A DNA stretch of 50,403 nucleotides from an uncultured Prevotellaceae bacterium (GTDB lineage Bacteria; Bacteroidota; Bacteroidia; Bacteroidales; Bacteroidaceae). The notes beneath the pieces were generated by a model. That model did no database searches. It was not told the origin of the DNA and was given only the letters and a program-made list of their open reading frames with translations. The stretch spans positions 1-50,403 of the forward strand of contig CAMBDA010000023.1 of assembly GCA_945865175.1 (NCBI GenBank). The letters are read 5' to 3'. A program made the translations under genes and the position numbers. Positions 1-5,186 of the stretch are shown in pieces. Position 1 is the first letter of the stretch. The number at the start of each line of letters is the position of its first letter.

Positions 1-27
1 GGTTTACACCCTATCCTTTAGTATTTC

Positions 28-40
28 GCCCTTTCAGGGC
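28..40. repeat. Short REP-like palindrome
   Basis: GCCCTTTCAGGGC folds as a perfect 5-bp stem with a 3-nt loop (GCCCT-TTC-AGGGC). The same 5+3+5 layout recurs at 544-556, 1057-1069, 1146-1158, 1636-1648, 1720-1732, 2332-2344 and 4172-4184 with different stem sequences. Here it lies in the leader of the first gene. Confidence 0.5.
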
Positions 41-60
41 TAACTCAAAACTTCAGCTTT

Positions 61-531
61 ATGGCAACAGTAACTAATTCATCCCCCGGCACTCGTGCTG
101 AGCAAGGTCGAGGCAAGGGGGTCAAGAGGGGGTCCCGAGGACTCCGCAACGACAACCCGCTCAACATCCGTCATGACAAGAGCCGGTGGGTGGGTATGCG
201 TGAGAAGCAGACGGATAAGAGTTTTGTGCAGTTCAAGAGCCGTGTGTATGGCTATCGTGCAGCGTTCGTGCTGCTCCGTAACTACATCGGCAAGGGTAAG
301 GACACCATCGGCAAGATCATTGCCAAGCGGGCACCTTCGAGCGATGGCAACAACACACAGAGCTACATCAACTACGTGAGCAAGACCACCGGCATCAACG
401 CGAGTCACGCTCTCAAGTGGGAGGACAAGGATGACCTCGTGGAGATTGTTCGCAGCATGGCACACATGGAGAGTGGCATCATTGAAAGCAAAGAACTCAT
501 CGAGGAGGCGTATGACCTCGCATATAACTAA
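61..531 (+). CDS. P5-like structural/muralytic domain protein
   Basis: A 156-aa protein. After a basic, Gly/Arg-rich N-terminal tail of about 25 residues comes the hallmark RGLRNDNPLNIR (near residues 27-38), then a W-x-G element, FVQFKSRVYGYRA, TIGKII..RAP and NTQSYINYV. This order (NNPxNIR, FxxFxxxxxGxRA, TIxxII, NNTxxYI) is what is usually annotated in Bacteroidetes and phages as 'structural protein P5', a small virion protein thought to be related to cell-wall-acting proteins. No signal peptide is visible. It opens a rightward cassette with an unknown protein, a primase-like protein and a DUF5675 protein, which suggests a phage-derived or integrative-element origin. A GC-rich palindrome at 129-145 lies in the tail. 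The enzymatic role is inferred; no catalytic residue can be named. Confidence 0.6.
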   Translation: MATVTNSSPGTRAEQGRGKGVKRGSRGLRNDNPLNIRHDKSRWVGMREKQTDKSFVQFKSRVYGYRAAFVLLRNYIGKGKDTIGKIIAKRAPSSDGNNTQSYINYVSKTTGINASHALKWEDKDDLVEIVRSMAHMESGIIESKELIEEAYDLAYN

Positions 532-537
532 AAACTG

Positions 538-562
538 CACAAAGGTGTCTGACACCATTGTG
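538..562. repeat. Imperfect 25-bp palindrome after the P5-like gene
   Basis: CACAA-a-GGTGTC-t-GACACC-a-TTGTG: eleven pairs broken by one A-A mismatch, centred just after the stop codon at 531. It could act as a terminator, though no T-run follows, or be another member of the palindrome family seen through this cassette. The core GGTGTCTGACACC again fits a 5-bp stem with a 3-nt loop. Confidence 0.5.
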
Positions 563-660
563 TAAATTTCTAACCCGAGTGAAGGGTGAGCAGAGGAATC
601 TCCGGAGGTAAGTAGCGCTACGTTTCTCGCTTCCTTCTCTCACAAAATCATTCGGAAGAA

Positions 661-1050
661 ATGAAACAGCAGAACATTTTTGTTGAGAACATCAACATGG
701 AGACACAGACAGTGTTTCACACCAGTGGCGACATTAACATCTATCCTTGCGAATTTGAACGTGGTCAGCAGATTGTAGCAGGCGGCACTCGCGCCTCGCA
801 GAAGGGACGCATGATCACCGAGGACGATGGCACAAGCCACTTCAAACACTACCGTCAGGGCAGCGGTAGCCGTTACAACCGACTCTTCACCACCGCTCAT
901 GGGGACATCAAGGAGAGCGAGTCAACCGTAATTTTCACGCTTCGTTTTCCTAAGCGTATGGGCAAAGCGCTCATCGAAGCTCTCTACAACGATGAGAGCG
1001 AGGAAATGAAGGCGTATATCAAGACACGCAGAACATTGACGGAGTGGTAG
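661..1050 (+). CDS. Hypothetical protein of the mobile cassette
   Basis: A 129-aa soluble protein that I do not recognise. It is rich in charged and polar residues, with no signal peptide or membrane segment. Its middle (GGTRASQKGRMITEDDG and FKHYRQGSGSRYNRLF) is basic and glycine-rich, and the C-terminal part has the alternation of a small alpha/beta fold (STVIFTLRFPKR, then a helix with EALYNDESEEMKAYIK). In comparable Bacteroidales VirE cassettes this slot often holds a small DNA-binding protein such as an HU-like or DUF4248 protein. That is only an argument from position. The gene lies 129 bp after the P5-like gene, and a 10-bp palindrome GTAGCGCTAC (612-621) sits in the gap. Confidence 0.6.
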   Translation: MKQQNIFVENINMETQTVFHTSGDINIYPCEFERGQQIVAGGTRASQKGRMITEDDGTSHFKHYRQGSGSRYNRLFTTAHGDIKESESTVIFTLRFPKRMGKALIEALYNDESEEMKAYIKTRRTLTEW

Positions 1051-1056
1051 AAAAAG

Positions 1057-1732
1057 CGTCTGGAGGACGCCATCTCAATAACCGGGTACATACTCGGAAC
1101 AAAGTGGAGAGGATGTGCCCGGACAGAAGACAAGCAGATAACAAGCGTCTGGAGGACGCTACCTCGCTACTCGTCACGAAGGAAGAAGTCTGTGGCAGGA
1201 TCGATACCCCATTCCGCAAGCAGAGATTCATACTCCTCGCGGAAGGTGTGGACACGATGATGCTCCTTCTGATTCATAATGTAGTGACGGATCATCTCCT
1301 TGTCACGTTCGCAATAGGTAAAAGCAGCATAGCCGTTACCCCAACCGGCAAACATCGGGAACTTATCTCGCTGCGTCTTCAACCACTTCGATGTCTCGGT
1401 TTTGAGCACCTGCATAAAGTCGCTAACTGCAATGTCGGGACGGATAGTGATGAGCATGTGGATGTGATCGGCAACGCCACCAATGCGGATGAGTTTGCAT
1501 TGCTTGCGCTCGCAGATGCCGAGGATGTAGGCGTAAAGATCGCGGTCATGCGCCTCGGTGATAGTGCGCTCGCTACGCTTGGTGCGCCAAACGATATGGT
1601 AATATAGTACAACGTGTGCCATGTATGCAAGGTAGCGTCTTCCAGACGCTGGTGGTGTAGCGGTCGGTGATACCGAGCACACCTCCGCTACGCTACGGTG
1701 TACCCGGTTATTGAGATAACGTCTTCCAGACG
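1057..1732. mobile_element. REPtron: RAYT gene bracketed by inverted REP pairs
   Basis: Four hairpin-forming repeats surround the RAYT transposase gene. The outer pair is 1057-1090 and 1699-1732, inverted and matching at 31 of 34 positions. The inner pair is 1144-1163 and 1631-1650, inverted and matching at 19 of 20. Each contains CGTCTGGARGACG or its complement, a 5-bp stem with a GGA/TCC loop. The two inner copies carry GTAG directly 5' of the hairpin on the matching strand (1632-1635, and the complement at 1159-1162), which is the tetranucleotide known from REP/RAYT pairs. The layout suggests a complete RAYT unit with its cognate REPs. Confidence 0.75.
1167..1622 (-). CDS. REP-associated tyrosine transposase (RAYT, IS200-like)
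   Basis: A 151-aa protein of the Y1 HUH transposase superfamily, starting at MAHVVLYYHIVWRTK, the usual N-terminus of the family; a longer frame upstream runs into the REP sequence and was not used. The HUH motif is H53-I-H55 in GGVADHIHML. The likely catalytic tyrosine is Y114 in MIRHYIMNQKEHH. RAYTs of this kind nick and move REP hairpins as single-stranded DNA, and unlike true IS200 elements they are usually single-copy residents. The gene is antisense to the rest of the cassette and is enclosed by two inverted pairs of hairpin repeats that probably serve as its substrates. It appears intact. The family call is firm; activity is inferred. Confidence 0.85.
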   Translation of the reverse strand: MAHVVLYYHIVWRTKRSERTITEAHDRDLYAYILGICERKQCKLIRIGGVADHIHMLITIRPDIAVSDFMQVLKTETSKWLKTQRDKFPMFAGWGNGYAAFTYCERDKEMIRHYIMNQKEHHRVHTFREEYESLLAEWGIDPATDFFLRDE

Positions 1733-1794
1733 TACCATACTATTATTAGAACGTATTTTTAGCACATTTATTGTGTAAATCAATAACAACGACT

Positions 1795-4149
1795 ATGAGT
1801 TGCTATACAATATATTATAATGAGGGCGCGAAGATGATGCGTCCGGTCACGAATCGTGACGAATACTTGCAGTTGCGTGATTCTGCCAAACAGAAGAACA
1901 TCGTCGATGCCGTTCGAAATGGTGATGAGAAGTCGAAGCATCGTCTGTTGCAGATGAACTATTCGTGTATGCCTAACGAGGATGGTTCGCTGAAAGGCAG
2001 TACTCAGATGACCACCACCGTTGGCATGGACGTTGATCACATCGCCAAGGAGCAGATGCAGGAAGTGAAAGAGCGCATCCTCGCGAAGAAAGATGAACTG
2101 GGATTGCTGATGCTGGAGTTGTCTGCACGTGGTGAAGGCTATCACCTTGTGTTCAAGCGTAAGGCAGAGCTGAGTCAAGAGGACAACCTCCGTTGGGCAA
2201 GCGACCTGCTTGGTGTGGAGTTCGACAAGGGTGCGAAGGACATCACGAGGGTGTTCTTTACGACAACGGCGAGCGAGGAGGATCTCATCTATCTGGATGA
2301 TGAGTTGTTTGTAAACGAGGTAGCCAAGACATGCCTGGAGGGCACTACCTCGGAAGTCGGCGAGCAAGGTACTGCCCTCCAGGCAGGTGCAGAGAGTGGT
2401 GGCGTGAATCCGGCAGCATCCTCTCCTTCGTCGAGTATGCAACCGGTTACTGAGATAGTGGCTTCCAGCCACGATAATCAGGGCTTCGAGAACGGGGATA
2501 ACGCTGATAACGATAGCGCTAACGCACTATCCTCTGCTATGTCACCCGTTCCGGATTTGAGCTATCACGACATCCCGTATTCGGTGATCATCGCCAAATA
2601 CTGGGAGCTCTTCAACGAGGGGAAGGAACCGGCAGAGGGTGACAGGAACGTGAAGACGTATGAGTTGGCGATGACGCTGCGACCTATCTGCGACTATGAT
2701 CAGGGAATGATGGAGAGGGTGATTCCACGCTATGACGGGTTCCCTAAGGATGAGTGGCGCAAGACAATCACGAATGCGCTGAACGAACCTCGCAAGAGTA
2801 TGCCGTACCGACTGAAGCAACTGCTGAAAGCGGTAAAGGATGAACGCAAGATGGCACTCATCGCCCCCTCTGACTCCCCCAAAGGGGAGAAAGGTGTGCC
2901 CGAACGTCCGAAGCGTATGCCGGAGTTGCTCAAGCTGCTTTCGTCGAAGGTACCGATGAAACTGAAGGCGATGGTGGAGGAAGCCGTTTGGCCAGCGATG
3001 TGTGCCCACCTGAAGGGCGTGACGTTCCGCTACATCGATGGTGTGATTCATGAAGCGAACATCAGTTCTCCGCTTATCGGCAGGCAGTCGAGTGGAAAGG
3101 GGGCGGTGAACCAACCGATTGAGTGTTTGTTGGCAGACATCACCGCACGCGATAAGGAGAACGAAAGTCGGCTGCTCGACTGGCGCAGAAGGAACCAGGG
3201 TAAGGGTGCTTCGAAGGACAAGCAACCTCGACCTGAGGACATCGTGATACAGCGTCTGGATGATGACCTGACACCTGCTGCTCTGTCGCAGGCACTCATC
3301 GATGCCGAGACGAACGGTGGCAAGCGTGTCATCACGAAGGTGGATGAGATTGAACTGCTCAACCGCATCGGCAACGGCAAGAACGACACCGTGGGTGTGC
3401 TGGTAAGGTACGGATGGGATTCTGCCCGTTGGGGTCAACGTCGTGTAGGGTTGGACAGTGTGAGCGGTTCTTACACCGTACGATGGGTGTGGAATGCCTC
3501 GTGTACGTTGAAGTCTGCACGTAAGTTCATCACCAACACATGGATTGCCGATGGTTCGCTTTCGCGACTGAATGTCAATGCGTTGCTCTTGTCCAAGGAT
3601 GACCACGAGATGCCAAAGATTGGCGAGTATGACGATAAGTTCCAGAACGACCTGAAGCTGTATGTGAATCGTCTGAACGCCGCCAGCGGATTGATTGAAT
3701 GTCCGCAGGCAAATCGTCTGGCAGAGGAGATGAAGCAGGAGCACGACCGCATTGCCGACCTCTGCGAGAGCGAGGGCTACCGCACCTTCTCGTACCGCGC
3801 CGTGGTGATTGGATGGCTCAAGGCGATGATGCTGTACATTGCCAACGGTTACAAATGGGACAAGACGATGGCTGAGTACGTGCGCTATTCCGTACGTCGC
3901 GACATGTATCTGAAGATGTACTTCTTCGGTCAGCAGATCGAGGAGGAGTTTGAGGAGGAAGAGCGTCAGCAACAGCATGGTCCTCAGAACCTTCTGAGCA
4001 CCTTGCCCGAGGAATTCACCATGGACGATTACCTTCGCATGCGTCAGGCACAGGGCAAACGCGGAGATGGCAAGAGCACCCTACGCACATGGAAGACACG
4101 CGGCTACATCGACTATGATGAGGTGACGGAAACGTATGTCAAACGATAA
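1795..4149 (+). CDS. VirE N-terminal / primase-like protein (DUF3987-like)
   Basis: A 784-aa protein, starting at the ATG at 1795 (MSCYTIYYNEG); a TTG 24 bp upstream is the alternative. Residues 1-170 resemble the BT4734/VirE N-terminal domain: RHRLLQMNYSCMP-like and TTTVGMDVDH segments, then SARGEGYHLVFKR, the pattern of a primase-polymerase fold. The C-terminal half resembles DUF3987-type proteins: SSPLIGRQSSGKGAVNQPIE (a P-loop-like GRQSSGKG) followed by LADITARDKENESRLL. The predicted role is replication or maintenance of a mobile island. Two linkers are low-complexity and coincide with palindromic DNA: residues about 180-226 (REP-like hairpins at 2332-2472) and about 359-366 (hairpin at 2874-2889). 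No integrase is visible in the window. The family assignment is moderately sure; function is inferred. Confidence 0.7.
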   Translation: MSCYTIYYNEGAKMMRPVTNRDEYLQLRDSAKQKNIVDAVRNGDEKSKHRLLQMNYSCMPNEDGSLKGSTQMTTTVGMDVDHIAKEQMQEVKERILAKKDELGLLMLELSARGEGYHLVFKRKAELSQEDNLRWASDLLGVEFDKGAKDITRVFFTTTASEEDLIYLDDELFVNEVAKTCLEGTTSEVGEQGTALQAGAESGGVNPAASSPSSSMQPVTEIVASSHDNQGFENGDNADNDSANALSSAMSPVPDLSYHDIPYSVIIAKYWELFNEGKEPAEGDRNVKTYELAMTLRPICDYDQGMMERVIPRYDGFPKDEWRKTITNALNEPRKSMPYRLKQLLKAVKDERKMALIAPSDSPKGEKGVPERPKRMPELLKLLSSKVPMKLKAMVEEAVWPAMCAHLKGVTFRYIDGVIHEANISSPLIGRQSSGKGAVNQPIECLLADITARDKENESRLLDWRRRNQGKGASKDKQPRPEDIVIQRLDDDLTPAALSQALIDAETNGGKRVITKVDEIELLNRIGNGKNDTVGVLVRYGWDSARWGQRRVGLDSVSGSYTVRWVWNASCTLKSARKFITNTWIADGSLSRLNVNALLLSKDDHEMPKIGEYDDKFQNDLKLYVNRLNAASGLIECPQANRLAEEMKQEHDRIADLCESEGYRTFSYRAVVIGWLKAMMLYIANGYKWDKTMAEYVRYSVRRDMYLKMYFFGQQIEEEFEEEERQQQHGPQNLLSTLPEEFTMDDYLRMRQAQGKRGDGKSTLRTWKTRGYIDYDEVTETYVKR
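2332..2472. repeat. In-frame REP-like unit inside the primase-like gene
   Basis: Three hairpins match the RAYT-flanking repeats. TGCCTGGAGGGCA (2332-2344) is followed by CTACCTCG, the same eight bases that follow the RAYT inner-left hairpin. Its exact inverted copy is at 2373-2385. GTGGCTTCCAGCCAC (2458-2472) is preceded by CCGGTTACTGAGAT, close to CCGGTTATTGAGAT beside the RAYT outer-right hairpin. The gap between the second and third hairpins (72 nt) is nearly that between the RAYT inner-right and outer-right hairpins (71 nt). It reads as a RAYT-less derivative of the same unit, kept in frame within a Ser/Ala/Gly-rich linker. Confidence 0.7.
2874..2889. repeat. Hairpin CTCCCC-CAAA-GGGGAG within the primase-like gene
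   Basis: A perfect 6-bp stem with a CAAA loop, inside a Pro/Ser/Gly/Lys-rich stretch (APSDSPKGEKGVPERP) joining two parts of the protein. It is a second palindrome placed in frame in a linker of the same gene, with a stem unrelated to the REP unit at 2332-2472. Confidence 0.55.
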
Positions 4150-4171
4150 CGATGACGATAACGATGGCTAA

Positions 4172-4330
4172 ACCCTGAAAGGGTGGCATACAATAGCGTA
4201 GTGCGCAAGCGCTACGTTGTTGATGCCAAATTATAAACGGAGCGCTGTAAGTGCGACATAATTCATAAGCGCTACACGCTACAGTGCTACAGTTGGTTTT
4301 ACGATGACGATACGCTTCGCTACGATAACG
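4172..4330. repeat. Palindromic and ACGATA-rich intergenic cluster
   Basis: The 229 bp between the primase-like and DUF5675 genes hold ACCCTGAAAGGGT (4172-4184, perfect 5-bp stem), a hairpin CGTAG...CTACG with a GCAA loop (4197-4216), two AAGCGCTAC copies (near 4207 and 4269), and short GATAACGATGACGATA-type tandem runs at 4143-4166 and 4299-4334. A further run of CATAAAC/GATAAAC repeats occupies about 4341-4372. No open frame is credible here. It looks like accumulated intergenic repeats. Confidence 0.5.
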
Positions 4331-4378
4331 ATAACTCATCCATAAACCATAAACGATAAACCATAAACCTTCAAGAAA

Positions 4379-4876
4379 ATGGAAATAACAGTAAAGAGAA
4401 TCTATTTCAGAGACACCTACACCATCGGAGCCATACAGATGAACGGCAAGTACCTGACGGACACCCTCGAACCCCGTGCCATCAACTGGCAGACAGAGCA
4501 GAAGACGGCAGGCAAGACGGCCATCCCCGAAGGTCGCTACCGCATCGGGATAGCCTACTCCAAGACCTTCAAGCGCAAGATGCCATACCTCCAGAACGTC
4601 CCTCACTTCGTGGGCATCATGATCCACACCGGCAACACGGAGAAGAATACTCGTGGCTGCATACTCGTTGGCAAAGCGCAAGCCATAAGTGACAAAACCA
4701 CTACGCCAACAGAACAACCTCGCGGTTACATCACGGGAGAAATCTCCCGCGATAACTACCGTCTCACCGAAAGCCGCATCCACTTCAACCGCCTCTACGC
4801 CCAGATAGAAGAAGCCATTGACAGTGGCGAAGAAGTATGGGTAACGGTAAGAAGCCCACGCGAGTGGACGGCGTAA
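4379..4876 (+). CDS. DUF5675 family protein
   Basis: A 165-aa protein with the DUF5675 pattern: EITVKRIYFRDTYTIG, LTDTLEPR, IPEGRYRIGI, PYLQNVPHFVGIMIHTGNT and TRGCILVG. The IHxGN...GCILVG core resembles small muralytic or L,D-transpeptidase-like phage proteins, but the family is formally of unknown function. It is the last gene of the cassette and is followed at once by a strong inverted repeat. Between the GCILVG core and the C-terminal helices (about residues 101-125) there is a polar Thr/Gln/Gly-rich stretch whose DNA contains a 7-bp perfect palindrome (4734-4749). That makes it another candidate in-frame palindrome insertion. The family call is fairly sure; the insertion idea is weaker. 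Confidence 0.7.
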   Translation: MEITVKRIYFRDTYTIGAIQMNGKYLTDTLEPRAINWQTEQKTAGKTAIPEGRYRIGIAYSKTFKRKMPYLQNVPHFVGIMIHTGNTEKNTRGCILVGKAQAISDKTTTPTEQPRGYITGEISRDNYRLTESRIHFNRLYAQIEEAIDSGEEVWVTVRSPREWTA

Positions 4877-4900
4877 TTTTTGAACAGGCACAGTAAATGA

Positions 4901-4935
4901 ATAGGAGGAACATACCAAAGACTATTTCCTCCTAT
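4901..4935 (+). terminator. Terminator-like inverted repeat after DUF5675
   Basis: ATAGGAGGAA (4901-4910) and TTCCTCCTAT (4926-4935) form a perfect 10-bp stem with a 15-nt loop, followed by CTTTATTAT. It lies 25 bp after the DUF5675 stop and probably closes the cassette. Confidence 0.65.
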
Positions 4936-5024
4936 CTTTATTATGCAATTTTCGAGTTCCATATTATATAGTATAAAGTGTATAGGGTTATACTTACTTT
5001 ACAGAGAAAAAACATGCTTATTTC

Positions 5025-5061
5025 CCGTGGAAACATGTCAAAATAAGATAGATTTCCACGG
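5025..5061. promoter_or_regulatory. Candidate operator upstream of the GH59 gene
   Basis: CCGTGGAAA (5025-5033) and TTTCCACGG (5053-5061) form a perfect 9-bp inverted repeat with a 19-bp spacer. It ends 18 bp before the TAACTTTG box at 5080 and so covers the expected -33 region. The long spacer and AT-rich centre suit a dimeric regulator more than an RNA hairpin. Confidence 0.5.
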
Positions 5062-5079
5062 ATTATCGAATAATTTTAT

Positions 5080-5087
5080 TAACTTTG
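5080..5087 (+). promoter_or_regulatory. Bacteroidetes -7 box (TAACTTTG) for GH59
   Basis: TAACTTTG matches the Bacteroidetes TAnnTTTG element, 99 bp before the GH59 start. A second match, TATATTTG at 5166-5173, lies only 13 bp before the start. Between them are two 23-nt direct repeats (5115-5137 and 5138-5160, 18 of 23 identical). Confidence 0.5.
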
Positions 5088-5186
5088 CCGCCGATAGAGT
5101 AAATAACCAACCGAGTGAACGGATATCATCGGAATTGGTGAACGGCTATCGCCGGAATACGCAACTATATTTGCAAAAAATTATTT

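Noticed and set aside
2542..3978. 478-codon open frame on the minus strand
   Set aside because: It lies inside the primase-like gene. The product is Leu/Arg/His-rich with no domain, while the plus frame matches a known family.
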